Notes: a model not told the origin generated them from the letters alone. 64,000 nt of DNA from Methylobacterium sp. SyP6R (GCF_019216885.1 NZ_JAAQRC020000001.1:2480001-2544000), one strand, 5' to 3'; shown: positions 35,415 through 45,015, counted from the stretch's first letter. Made by a program: numbers and translations.

Positions 35415-36749
35415 CTACTCGATCACCTGATCGTCCCCCGCCAGCGCGAGGCGGCGCAGGGAACCCAGCGCCCGCGCGAGATCGGCCCGCGACGGCGTCG
35501 CGAGGGCGAGCCGGACGGCGTTCGGGGCGTGGCCCGGGCTGACCGCGAAGGAAGAGGCGGGAATGAGCGCGATCCCCCGCCGCAGGGCCGCCGCCGCATA
35601 GGCCTCGGCCCGCCAGGTCTCCGGCAGCGTGAGCCAGAGGTGATAGGCCGCCGGGTCGCCCGTCACCGGCAGGCCGGCGAGGCAGTCCCGGGCGATCGCC
35701 TGCCGCTCGGCCGCGTCGATCCGCTTGGCGCGCTCGAGCCGGGCGGCGGATCCGTCCTCCATCCAGCGGGTGCCGGCGGCGAGCGCCACCCCCATCGCGC
35801 TCCACCCGCCCTGGCGCACCGATACCGCGAGGCTTTCCGCCATCTCGGGCGGGCTCACGATCATCCCGACCGTCAGGCCCGGCATGACGCGTTTCGACAG
35901 GCTGTCGACCAGGATCGCGCGCTCGGGCGCCAGGGCGGCGAGCGGGGTCGTCTCGCGCAGGAAGCTGTAGACCGCATCCTCGACGGCCGTGAGCCCGGTC
36001 TGCGTCAGGACAGCGGCGATCTCCGCCCGGCGCTCGGGTCCCATCGTCAGCCCGAGCGGGTTCTGCAGTGTCGGCTGCAGGTAGAGCCCGCTCAGCGGCG
36101 CGGCGCGGTGGGCCTGGAGGATGGCGTCGGGCCGGACGCCCTCGCCGTCGAAGGCAAGCGGCACGAGAGCGATGCCGAGCCGCGCCGCGATGCCCCGGAT
36201 CACCGGATAGGTCAGCGGCTCGCAGCCGATGCGCTCCCCCGGCGGGGCGAGCGTCGCCAGGGCGGCGGCGAGCCCCTGGCGGCCGTTGCCGGTGAACAGG
36301 ATCCCGTCCGGATCGGGGGCGAAACCGTCGCGGGCGAGGAAGCGCGCGGCGACCATCCGCGCCTGCGGCGTGCCAGCCGGGCCGTAGAGGGTCAGCGCCG
36401 CCTCGATCGCCCCGCGCCCGAGCCCGGCCAAGGTCTCGGCGAGCAGCGCCTCCTGCTCGGGCAGGCGCGACATGGTGCGCTGGAGATCGAGCGCGTGCGG
36501 CGGCGGCTCGGGCCGGATCGGCTCCGCTGCGCCGAGATCGGAGCGGATATAGGTGCCGCGCCCGACCTCGCCGAGGACGAGGCCGCGCCGGGCCAGCTCG
36601 GCATAGACCCGGCTCGCCGTCGAGACCGCGATGCCGCGGGCATAGGCGAAGTCGCGCTGCGGCGGCAGCCGCTCGCCCGGGCGCAGCCGCCCCTCGGCGA
36701 TCTCCGCCGCCACCGCATCGGCGATCCCCCGGTAATCCAGGCCTGCCAT
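35415..36749 (-). CDS. MocR-family regulator (GntR winged helix fused to aminotransferase fold)
   Basis: 444-aa regulator. Residues 1-70 form a GntR winged helix (LRPGERLPPQRDFAYARGIAVSTASRVYAELARRG); residues about 90-440 form a fold-type-I aminotransferase domain with the PLP Lys near 286 (ILVDSLSKRVMPGLTVG) and ASFAVSPGHAPNAVRLAL at the end. MocR proteins bind PLP or an amino-acid adduct and often regulate their own and a divergent gene. Two direct repeats lie just upstream of its start. ATG 36749 chosen. The divergent neighbour is a small DUF1127 gene; the regulated pathway is not evident. Confidence 0.85.
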   Translation of the reverse strand: MAGLDYRGIADAVAAEIAEGRLRPGERLPPQRDFAYARGIAVSTASRVYAELARRGLVLGEVGRGTYIRSDLGAAEPIRPEPPPHALDLQRTMSRLPEQEALLAETLAGLGRGAIEAALTLYGPAGTPQARMVAARFLARDGFAPDPDGILFTGNGRQGLAAALATLAPPGERIGCEPLTYPVIRGIAARLGIALVPLAFDGEGVRPDAILQAHRAAPLSGLYLQPTLQNPLGLTMGPERRAEIAAVLTQTGLTAVEDAVYSFLRETTPLAALAPERAILVDSLSKRVMPGLTVGMIVSPPEMAESLAVSVRQGGWSAMGVALAAGTRWMEDGSAARLERAKRIDAAERQAIARDCLAGLPVTGDPAAYHLWLTLPETWRAEAYAAAALRRGIALIPASSFAVSPGHAPNAVRLALATPSRADLARALGSLRRLALAGDDQVIE

Positions 36750-36750
36750 T

Positions 36751-36783
36751 ATTGCTCCGAGCACAATGTTTCGATTGCTCCGA
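36751..36783. promoter_or_regulatory. Candidate MocR operator: direct repeats ATTGCTCCGA
   Basis: ATTGCTCCGA occurs at 36751-36760 and again at 36774-36783, 23 bp apart (about two helical turns). GAGCA...TGCTC (36759-36780) also forms an inverted repeat between them. Tandem direct repeats immediately upstream of the regulator's start codon are the usual MocR/PdxR binding arrangement, so autoregulation and control of the divergent DUF1127 gene are likely. Confidence 0.55.
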
Positions 36784-36855
36784 CATTCGTATCGGTACAA
36801 TCCTGGCGATGCAATCCCGGCCGGACTGCCTTCCCCCCTGCTCGGATCGACCGTC

Positions 36856-37053
36856 ATGCCTGCCGTCTCACTCCCCTTCCCCCGTTCCGCTTCCGACCCT
36901 CGGCCACCCCGCCCGGCCCTGCTGCGCCTATGGTGGCGGCGCGCCCGGGACCGCGGGGTGCTCGCCGATCTCACGCCCGCACAGATGCGGGATACCGGTC
37001 TCGATCCGGCCGTGGTGCGGCGCGAGAGCGTGAAGCCGTTCTGGCGGGCCTGA
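36856..37053 (+). CDS. DUF1127 small protein (YjiS-like)
   Basis: 65-aa protein with the DUF1127 helical core RARDRGVLADLTPAQMRDTGLDPAVV followed by REsVKPFWRA, the usual C terminus in alphaproteobacteria. Small arginine-rich DUF1127 proteins have been tied to phosphate and carbon metabolism and RNA turnover in related species. ATG 36856 was chosen as it gives family length; a longer in-frame start at 36766 overlaps the MocR operator. Divergent from MocR. Confidence 0.75.
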   Translation: MPAVSLPFPRSASDPRPPRPALLRLWWRRARDRGVLADLTPAQMRDTGLDPAVVRRESVKPFWRA

Positions 37054-37150
37054 CCACACCGACCGGCGAAACGCCCTATGCCGCCCGCCCCCTGGTCACC
37101 GGCGCGGCGATGGCGCTACGTTAGGGCTCCGCACGCCCGGAGCCCCCTCG

Positions 37151-37594
37151 ATGCCGGATACCGAGACCCTTCCCGACCTCGTCGGCACCGTCCCGGAGAC
37201 GGTCGTCCGTCCGGCGATCCACCTCGACCACTGCGTCATCCACGTCTCGGACTGGGAGCGCTCCACCGCCTTCTACCGGGACATCCTCGGCGCGGAGGTC
37301 ATCCCGGTCGGGCGGGGCTTCGCCTACCGCTTCGGCGGCGTGCAGTTGAACTGCCACGGCCCGGGCCAGATCGGCGAGCCCCGGGCTCGGACCCCGGTGA
37401 TGCCCGGCAACAGCGACCTGTGCTTCCGCTGGCACGGCCCGATCGAGGAGGCGATCGTCCATCTCGAGCGGCACGGCGTCCCGGTCGAGATGGGGCCGGT
37501 GCCGCGGCATGGTGCGGTGGGCGAGGGCATCAGCGTCTATTTCCGGGATCCGGACGGGTCGCTCATGGAGTTCATCACCTATCCGGTGGTGTGA
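37151..37594 (+). CDS. VOC-family (glyoxalase/bleomycin-resistance fold) protein
   Basis: 147-aa single-module vicinal-oxygen-chelate protein. The N-terminal metal His is in IHLDHCVIHVSDWERSTAFYRDILGAEV, internal FAYRFGGVQLNCHGPG and the C-terminal metal Glu in YFRDPDGSLMEFITYPV. Members act on dicarbonyl, catechol or antibiotic substrates with a divalent metal. A decayed fragment of its N-terminal coding sequence lies 3 kb downstream at 40150-40213. Its stop codon overlaps the start of a two-hairpin repeat, which may terminate it. Confidence 0.85.
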   Translation: MPDTETLPDLVGTVPETVVRPAIHLDHCVIHVSDWERSTAFYRDILGAEVIPVGRGFAYRFGGVQLNCHGPGQIGEPRARTPVMPGNSDLCFRWHGPIEEAIVHLERHGVPVEMGPVPRHGAVGEGISVYFRDPDGSLMEFITYPVV

Positions 37595-37718
37595 GACGAA
37601 ATCCGGAAGGTCACGTCCGGATTTCGTCTCACGAGCCCGCAACGGTGAAGCTTCGCTTCACACACCTGAGCGAAGCCGATTTCCGCATCGCGAAGCGATC
37701 AGCCGGAAATCGTACGAG
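37593..37718 (+). repeat. Two-hairpin repeat family, copy A
   Basis: Begins with a perfect 14-bp stem GAGACGAAATCCGG (37593-37606) / CCGGATTTCGTCTC (37617-37630), then GAGCCCGC..GAGCGAAGCC, then a second hairpin CGATTTCCG-ATCGC-gaa-GCGAT-CGGAAATCG, ending CGTACGAG. It starts on the stop codon of the VOC gene and probably serves as its terminator. Copies B (38235-38331, minus) and C (43113-43220) share the plan. Confidence 0.65.
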
Positions 37719-37771
37719 AGCTGTTGGATCGGCGATCACGGCATCGCACGGGATGAGTCCTTCCCACCCGC

Positions 37772-37911
37772 AACCTCATCCTAAGGTGCTGGCGATCATA
37801 GATCGCAGACTGAAAGCAGCCTCGAAGGAGGCTCCAGCAGGCTCCGTGATCCCTGGGGCCCTCCTTCGAGGTCAGTCGGAGCACAATCGACTAGCACCCC
37901 AGGATGAGGCC
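37772..37911. repeat. Long interrupted palindrome, CCTCATCCT type, copy 2
   Basis: AACCTCATCCTAAGGTGC (37772-) is complemented by GCACCCCAGGATGAGGCC near 37894-37911; inner parts CCTCGAAGGAGG and CCTCCTTCGAGG also pair. Both sequence and flank (CCTTCCCACCCGC) match copy 1 at 19884-20007 with several substitutions. Confidence 0.6.
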
Positions 37912-38234
37912 GAGAAGGGGATGAAGCGTATTGATCGGTCAAGCAGGCTCCGGGAGCATATCACCCGGTTTTCGCACGACGGCTGCCCAAGATCGCGACC
38001 GGAGCTCTTTCATCATGCGCGTGTCGGTCGCGCGCAAGCGTCGGCGGACCGCTCGTAATCCATCAGTCTGAATCCATCAGTCTGACCCTGCGGCAAGCTG
38101 CCCGGGTGGTGCGTCGGGTGCCGATGCTCTTGCGACGAAGAATCGATCGCTTCCCTCGTGGGAGGCCTCCACGACGATCGCTCGGATTTGTCCCGGACGC
38201 GCCATTTGCGCCCGGTCCTCATGTTTCGGAATTG

Positions 38235-38331
38235 TCATACGCTTTCCGACTGATCGCTTCGCGATGCGGAAATCGGCTTCGCTCGCACGCCGCGCGGGCT
38301 GGTGATACGAAATCCGGAAGTGATCTTCCGG
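38235..38331 (-). repeat. Two-hairpin repeat family, copy B
   Basis: Read on the minus strand it gives CCGGATTTCGTATCACCAGCCCGCGCGGCG, GAGCGAAGCCGATTTCCGCATCGCGAAGCGATCAGTCGGAAAGCGTATGAC: the same body as copies A and C. The outer stem is partly lost. The 861-bp gene-free stretch 37595-38455 between the VOC and chemoreceptor genes consists mainly of repeats A, B and the long palindrome; the remaining bases and the chemoreceptor leader show no clear gene or operator. Confidence 0.6.
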
Positions 38332-38455
38332 GCCGACGCTCAGGCATCGATGTAAGTTCTTAATCAATTTGTATAAAATTTGTGCGACTTGATCGAGCTT
38401 ATGCCCGAGATCGGGATCGCTGCCGGTTCAAGCCCGCTCCCTGAAAGACCGCTGG

Positions 38456-40126
38456 ATGATGACGATCAAATTGAGGCTTATCGCCTTGCTGGCCGGCATC
38501 GGCCTGGTCCTGTTTGCGACTGTAGGGATCGGGAATGTCGCGCTTCATTGGAATCATCAAAGCCTCAAGACGATTTTCGACGATCGCATCGTCTGTCTTC
38601 GGCAGTTCAGCATCATTCGCGACGCGTACGACGATGTGTTCGACGTCTCGCGCCTGCTGCGCAGCAAGCAGATTGCGCACCAAGAGGCCAAGGAAAAGAT
38701 CGAAGGCGATCTGTCACGATTGCATGCGCAATGGATCGACTATCTGAACAGCTATTTGACCCCGGAAGAGAAGATTCTCGCCAAGGACCTACAGGAGCAG
38801 ATCGACAGAAATCACGCCATCGCAGCCGAGATCCTCAAACGCCTCGCCGCCGGGAGCACCTCGGAGTTCGAGACCACCCATGCGGATTTGCTGAAGGGCA
38901 TGCAGGCCACCAATCTCACGCTCGGCAAGCTGACCACGCTCCAGGTCCGTGAAGCGGAGGCGGAATTCCGACGCTCCGAGACCAATGCGGGCTGGTCGCG
39001 CCTCGCTCTTCTGTCCGCGCTCGTCGTCGCGCTCGTCAGCATCGCCTACGGCGTCTACACGATCGTCATGCAGGTCACCCGCCCGCTCGGCCGCCTCGTC
39101 AGCGTGCTCCAGCGCATGGCCCGCGGCGAGATCGATGCGGAGATCGGGGAAGCCGGCCGCCGCGACGAGATCGGCGCGGTGGGCAAGGCGGTCGAGGGCA
39201 TCAAGGCGATGGTCGCCCGCAGGGCCGCCGAGGAGGCCGAGGTCAAACGCCGCGCCGACGAGGCCGCGGCAGCCGAGCGCAAGCGCACGATGGTCGAACT
39301 GGCCGACGGTTTCGAGCGCGCGGTCGGCGGCATCGTCGGCATGGTGTCGTCCTCGGCCACCGAACTCCAGGCCACCGCCCAGCAGATGACGGCCATCGCC
39401 ACCGAGACGGCGTCCCAGTCCACCACCGTCGCCGCCGCCGCGGAACAGGCGGCTGCGAACGTCAACACCGTCGCGGTCGCCTCCGAGGAGCTGGGCTCGT
39501 CGGTGGTCGAGATCGGCCGGCAGGTCTCCGGCTCGGCGCGGCTGGCCCAGTCGGCGGTGGGAGCGGCCGACCAGACCGGCCACCTGGTCCAGGCGCTGCA
39601 AGCCACCTCGGCCCGGATCGGGGACATGGTGGGCCTGATCGCCACGATCGCCGGCCAGACCAACCTTCTGGCGCTCAACGCGACGATCGAGGCGGCGCGC
39701 GCCGGCGCGGCGGGGCGCGGCTTCGCCGTGGTGGCGAGCGAGGTGAAGGCGCTTGCCGCCCAGACCGCCAGGGCGACCGATGAGATCGGGCGCCAGATCG
39801 GCGAGGTGCAGGGGGTCACCGCCCAGGCCGTGACGGCGATCGGCGGCATCACCGAGCGGATCCGCGAGATCGACAGCGTGGCGACCTCGCTCGCCGCAGC
39901 GGTGGAGCAGCAGGGCGCGGCGACGCAGGAGATCGTCCGCAACGTCGCTCAGGCCTCCGTCGGCACCAACGAGGTGACCGGCAACATCGTCGGCGTGGCG
40001 CAGGCCTCCGAGGAGACCGGGGCCGCGGCCGGCCAGGTCCTGTCGGCCGCCTCCGAGCTGTCGCGCCAGTCCGAGCATCTCGGCGGGGAGGTCGCCCGCT
40101 TCCTCGCGACCATCCGGGCTGCCTGA
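38456..40126 (+). CDS. Methyl-accepting chemotaxis protein
   Basis: 556-aa transmembrane chemoreceptor. First membrane helix about 7-27, a periplasmic four-helix-bundle sensor of about 155 residues (30-185), second helix about 190-210 (LALLSALVVALVSIAYGVYTIVM), HAMP domain (RPLGRLVSVLQRMARGEIDAEIG, about 212-265), then the signalling coiled coil with the conserved hairpin tip IATIAGQTNLLALNATIEAARAG and VVASEVKALAAQTARATDEI. The ligand is unknown. The first 500 bases are less GC-rich and use more varied codons than the signalling half, suggesting the sensor domain was swapped in. Start ATG 38456 or 38459. Confidence 0.92.
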   Translation: MMTIKLRLIALLAGIGLVLFATVGIGNVALHWNHQSLKTIFDDRIVCLRQFSIIRDAYDDVFDVSRLLRSKQIAHQEAKEKIEGDLSRLHAQWIDYLNSYLTPEEKILAKDLQEQIDRNHAIAAEILKRLAAGSTSEFETTHADLLKGMQATNLTLGKLTTLQVREAEAEFRRSETNAGWSRLALLSALVVALVSIAYGVYTIVMQVTRPLGRLVSVLQRMARGEIDAEIGEAGRRDEIGAVGKAVEGIKAMVARRAAEEAEVKRRADEAAAAERKRTMVELADGFERAVGGIVGMVSSSATELQATAQQMTAIATETASQSTTVAAAAEQAAANVNTVAVASEELGSSVVEIGRQVSGSARLAQSAVGAADQTGHLVQALQATSARIGDMVGLIATIAGQTNLLALNATIEAARAGAAGRGFAVVASEVKALAAQTARATDEIGRQIGEVQGVTAQAVTAIGGITERIREIDSVATSLAAAVEQQGAATQEIVRNVAQASVGTNEVTGNIVGVAQASEETGAAAGQVLSAASELSRQSEHLGGEVARFLATIRAA

Positions 40127-40149
40127 GAGGGTTTGCGGACGATGACGTC

Positions 40150-40213
40150 GGACGGCACCGTCCTGGAGACGGTCGCCCGTCCGGCGATCCATGTCGCCCG
40201 CCGCGTCAACCGC
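40150..40213 (+). pseudogene. Decayed fragment of the VOC gene N-terminal region
   Basis: Bases 40153-40190 differ at only two of 38 positions from 37183-37220 in the VOC gene, and similarity then fades. In that frame it would read GTVLETVARPAIHVARRV against GTVPETVVRPAIHLDHCV. There is no matching downstream part and no intact frame. It is the remnant of a duplication placed after the chemoreceptor gene. Confidence 0.6.
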
Positions 40214-40294
40214 ACGTCGCCCTTGGGTGGCTGAAGCCTTTTCCGACGAAGGGGATACCGGTTCGTCGAAGACAATGCGGCAAAGCAAAAACTC

Positions 40295-40333
40295 AGAGCG
40301 TTTCGCGATGGCAGCGCGATCGTGACGCGCTCT
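40295..40333. terminator. Terminator-like inverted repeat at the lldR stop
   Basis: AGAGCG-TTCGCGAT (40295-40309) pairs imperfectly with ATCGTGACGCGCTCT (40319-40333), overlapping the lldR stop codon, between the convergent chemoreceptor and lldR genes. Confidence 0.45.
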
Positions 40334-41111
40334 AACGATCGGCCTTCCGCGTCGAGACGCGGCCGCCGTTCAGCCGGCGCAGGGAGACCTGAAGCCGGGC
40401 CTCGGACGCCTTGATCTCGTTCAGGGCCCGGTGGGTGTAGTGGATATGCGCCTCGGCCGCGTCGCCGGCCTCCTCGACCTTGCCCGCCATCACGCTCTCG
40501 TAGATCGCCCGGTGCTGGGCCCGGAGCTGGTCGCGCGTTTCCGGGCGTGAGAACAGCAGCTCCCGGTTCTCGATCACGCCCTGCCGGAGCATGCCGGACA
40601 GGGCGCGCATCGTGTGCAGGACGACGAGGTTGTGGCTCGCCTCGTAGACCGCGATGTGCAGGTCGACATCCGCATCGGCCTCCTGGCGCTGCACGCCGCC
40701 CTCGTGGGCGCGGTCGATGCGCTCCATGCAGGCGGTGAGCCGCTCGCGGTCGACATCGTTCGCGCGCTCGGCGGCGAGGCGCGCCGCCATGCGCTCGGTC
40801 GTCGCCCGGAACTCGAGGTAATCGTCCACGACCTCCGCGTGCGAGGCGATGAGCGCGATCAGCGGATCGGTGATCTCGCTGCCGAGGGAGGCGACGGAGC
40901 GACCGGCCGGCGTCGACACGATGAGACCCTCGTCCTCCAGGATCTTGATGCCCTGGCGCAGGGTCGGGCGCGACACGTTGAGCTGCACCGCCAGATCGCG
41001 CTCGGGCAGCAGGAGGTCGCCCGGGCTGAGGGCGCCTTCGAGGATCAGATCCTTGAGGTGACGGGCCGTGCTCTCGGCGACGCTCCCGCCCTTGATCGGC
41101 TCCGGCTCCAT
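40332..41111 (-). CDS. lldR: FadR-subfamily GntR regulator, probable L-lactate regulator LldR
   Basis: 259-aa regulator. Winged helix at residues about 10-75 (SPGDLLLPERDLAVQLNVSRPTLRQGIKILEDEGLI), then an all-helical FCD ligand domain (about 95-235) with metal-type residues in DVDLHIAVYEASHN, HMR-like region and HRAIYESVMAGKVEEA. It is divergent from the lactate permease and lldD genes, and a perfect FadR-type operator lies between. Expected role: repress the lactate genes until L-lactate (or another 2-hydroxyacid) binds. Confidence 0.85.
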   Translation of the reverse strand: MEPEPIKGGSVAESTARHLKDLILEGALSPGDLLLPERDLAVQLNVSRPTLRQGIKILEDEGLIVSTPAGRSVASLGSEITDPLIALIASHAEVVDDYLEFRATTERMAARLAAERANDVDRERLTACMERIDRAHEGGVQRQEADADVDLHIAVYEASHNLVVLHTMRALSGMLRQGVIENRELLFSRPETRDQLRAQHRAIYESVMAGKVEEAGDAAEAHIHYTHRALNEIKASEARLQVSLRRLNGGRVSTRKADR

Positions 41112-41184
41112 CCCGTGCTCCCACTCGCCGGCTCCAACTCGCCGCCGGCCTCCGGACTGTAACGCGGGTAAGCGCCATGTCCAG

Positions 41185-41214
41185 TTGACGCGCTTGGTAA
41201 AATCATTTTACCAA
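41185..41214 (+). promoter_or_regulatory. LldR/FadR-type operator with adjacent -35-like element
   Basis: TTGGTAAAA (41194-41202), three-base spacer, TTTTACCAA (41206-41214): a perfect inverted repeat containing the FadR-subfamily core TGGT..ACCA. TTGACG (41185-41190) directly precedes it, so a bound regulator would block RNA polymerase. It lies 83 bp from the lldR start and 156 bp from the permease start. Confidence 0.75.
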
Positions 41215-41369
41215 TGCGCAGCCATCGGCTCATAGGACAAGCCAAGGCTTCGACGCGGATCGGTGAGAGCGGCATCCGGCCCCTGCGCGTACGCCACGCG
41301 CCCAGGGGTGACGATGGAGGCTGCCCGATCGCCGCGCGGACCGAGAACCTGCAACGGGAGGACGACGCA

Positions 41370-43037
<1,668 letters not shown>

Positions 43038-43112
43038 GGCCATCGGGCCGGGGCACCCCCCGGCCCTCCCCCGTTCGATGCCTGCGGCGGCGCCGTGCGC
43101 CCGCGGAGCCCT

Positions 43113-43220
43113 GAGACGAGATCCGGTCGATCGCTTCCGGATCTCGTCTCGCCAGCCCGCGCGGCGCTTGAGCGAAGCCGCTTTCCGCATCGCGAAGCGA
43201 TCAATCGGAAAGCGTACGAG
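43113..43220 (+). repeat. Two-hairpin repeat family, copy C, forming the lldD leader
   Basis: Perfect 14-bp stem GAGACGAGATCCGG (43113-43126) / CCGGATCTCGTCTC (43137-43150), then the shared body and second hairpin CGCTTTCCG-ATCGC-gaa-GCGAT-CGGAAAGCG, ending CGTACGAG. Compared with copy A both stems differ by paired changes that keep base pairing. The repeat ends exactly one base before the lldD ATG and contributes GGAAAG, the only ribosome-site-like sequence there. Confidence 0.65.
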
Positions 43221-44366
43221 ATGCGACTGAAGAGCTGCCACAGCTTCCACGATTTCCGGCGCATGGCGAAGGCGCGCCTGCCCGGACCGATCTTCGACTA
43301 CATCGACGGCGGTGCCGACGACGAGGTCACCTACCGGCGCAACACGACCGCCTTCGACCGGTGCGACCTGGTGCCGAACGTCCTGCGCGGCGTCGGCGAG
43401 ATCGACATGTCCGTGACCGTGATGGGCCAGCGGCTCGCCCTGCCGGTCTATTGCTCGCCCACCGCCCTGCAGCGGCTGTTCCACCACCAGGGCGAGCGGG
43501 CCGTCGCGGCGGCGGCCGGCAAGTACGGGACGATGTTCGGCGTCTCCTCGCTCGGCACCGTGAGCCTCGAGGAGGCCCGCCGGATCAGCGGCGGTCCCCA
43601 GGTCTACCAGTTCTACTTCCACAAGGACCGCGGCCTGAACCGCGCGATGATGGCCCGCGCCAAGGAGGCCGGCATCGAGGTCATGATGCTGACCGTCGAC
43701 AGCATCACCGGCGGCAACCGCGAGCGCGACAAGCGGACGGGCTTCTCGATCCCGTTCCGGCTCACCCTCGGCGGCATGATGCAGTTCGCGCTCAAGCCCG
43801 CCTGGGGGATCAACTACGTCACCCACGAGAGCTTCAAGCTGCCGCAGCTCGACGGCCATGTCGACATGGGCGACGGCGCGCTGTCGATCAGCCGCTACTT
43901 CACCGAGATGCTCGATCCCAGCCTGTCCTGGGACGACGTGGCGGCGATGGTGCGGGACTGGGGCGGCCAGTTCTGCCTGAAGGGCGTGATGTCGGTGGAG
44001 GATGCCAAGCGCGCGGTCGAGATCGGCTGCACCGGCATCATCCTGTCGAACCACGGCGGCCGTCAGCTCGACGGCTCGCGCACGGCCTTCGACCAGCTCG
44101 CCGAGATCGTCGACGCGGTGGGCGACCGGATCGACGTGATCATGGATGGCGGGGTGCAACGCGGCACGCACGTGCTCAAGGCGCTGTCCCTCGGCGCGAA
44201 GGCCGTCGGTCTCGGCCGCTACTACCTGTTCCCGCTCGCGGCGGCGGGGCAGGCCGGGGTCGAGCGGGCGCTCGGCCTGATGCGGACCGAGATCGAGCGG
44301 GACATGCGCCTGATGGGGTGTTCCTCCGTCGATCAGCTGACACGCAGCAACCTGCGGTTTTCCTGA
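43221..44366 (+). CDS. lldD: FMN-dependent L-lactate dehydrogenase
   Basis: 381-aa FMN-dependent 2-hydroxyacid dehydrogenase that oxidises L-lactate to pyruvate and feeds electrons to the respiratory chain from the inner face of the membrane. FDYIDGGADDEVTYRRNTTAF opens the fold, FMN contacts in YCSPTALQRLFH and the signature SNHGGRQLDGSRTAF contains the catalytic His and substrate Arg. The membrane-anchoring loop LGGMMQFALKPAWGINYV is present. It starts one base after a repeat element rather than after a normal leader, so translation may depend on that structure. Shares the lactate regulon with lctP and lldR. Confidence 0.92.
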   Translation: MRLKSCHSFHDFRRMAKARLPGPIFDYIDGGADDEVTYRRNTTAFDRCDLVPNVLRGVGEIDMSVTVMGQRLALPVYCSPTALQRLFHHQGERAVAAAAGKYGTMFGVSSLGTVSLEEARRISGGPQVYQFYFHKDRGLNRAMMARAKEAGIEVMMLTVDSITGGNRERDKRTGFSIPFRLTLGGMMQFALKPAWGINYVTHESFKLPQLDGHVDMGDGALSISRYFTEMLDPSLSWDDVAAMVRDWGGQFCLKGVMSVEDAKRAVEIGCTGIILSNHGGRQLDGSRTAFDQLAEIVDAVGDRIDVIMDGGVQRGTHVLKALSLGAKAVGLGRYYLFPLAAAGQAGVERALGLMRTEIERDMRLMGCSSVDQLTRSNLRFS

Positions 44367-44510
44367 GGGGGCGACCTGCTCTCTTCGATCGTCGAGGCAG
44401 GTCTACACGGAATACCGGAGGGCACGCGATGCGCCTCCCGGAAAACCCTATTCCGGGCAGGGCTATCCGGGGAAACCTTCGTCCAGACAAATTCAGCGCG
44501 GGTTTCCCCT

Positions 44511-44533
44511 CTCCCCGCGGGCGGGGAGAGGGC
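44511..44533. repeat. Palindromic repeat, GCGGGC-loop type
   Basis: CCTCTCCCC-GCGGGC-GGGGAGAGG forms a hairpin about 145 bp after lldD and may end its transcript. The 649-bp gene-free stretch 44367-45015 holds this hairpin, a related G/C-rich inverted pair near 44585-44670, and MITE-like copy 2; no gene is evident. Confidence 0.6.
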
Positions 44534-44683
44534 TGCGTCTCCGTTCAGGAGACGCAGCAAGCGGAGGCGAAGCCGAAGCGAGGGTGAGGGGGTATTTCCG
44601 GATGAGACTCCTCCGGCAACCCCCCCTCACCCTCGCCCTGGGGGCTCGCCGCTCCCCCTGGACGGGGGATCGGCCCTCTCCCC

Positions 44684-44957
44684 GCCCGCGGGGCTACCGC
44701 ATTCACACATCTCGGTCTGGGTGCTTTCCCCTTGGAAGGTAGCGCGCCTCTCCTCCCCAGGCGATCTCGGGCTTGCCCGAGATCGCTCAAGCTTGTGGGG
44801 AGGAGTTGGAGGTGGGGGTGGTGCCGCGTAGAGCACCGAGGCTTCTCCGGCACCACCCCCACCCCTAACCCCTCCCCACAAGGGGGAGGGGAAAGCGCGC
44901 ACATTTACAGAGGCTTAGCTCTCAGAGGAGAAGTGTGAATCCGCTAGGCCCGCGGGG
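44684..44957. mobile_element. MITE-like element, copy 2, with 10-bp target duplications
   Basis: The element (44694-44947, 254 bp) has end repeats CTACCGCATTCACACATCTC and GAGAAGTGTGAATCCGCTAG (17 of 20 complementary). Inside are the same features as copy 1: hairpin GATCTCGGGCTTGCCCGAGATC and the C-rich/G-rich pair ending AACCCCTCCCCACAAGGGGG. GCCCGCGGGG flanks it exactly on both sides (44684-44693, 44948-44957). Joining the flanks restores an ordinary palindromic repeat CTCCCC-GCCCGCGGGG-AGAG, so the element inserted at the repeat's centre. No coding capacity. Confidence 0.75.
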
Positions 44958-45015
44958 AGAGGGGGAGACCCTAGCCTTTTCCTTTCCCCGAAAAGCCCTG
45001 CTTTCCGGGGGTGCC

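Noticed and set aside
38077..38367. 96-codon minus-strand frame containing DFRIAKRSVGKR
   Set aside because: It translates repeat copy B; the same peptide arises from copies A and C, so it is not a gene.
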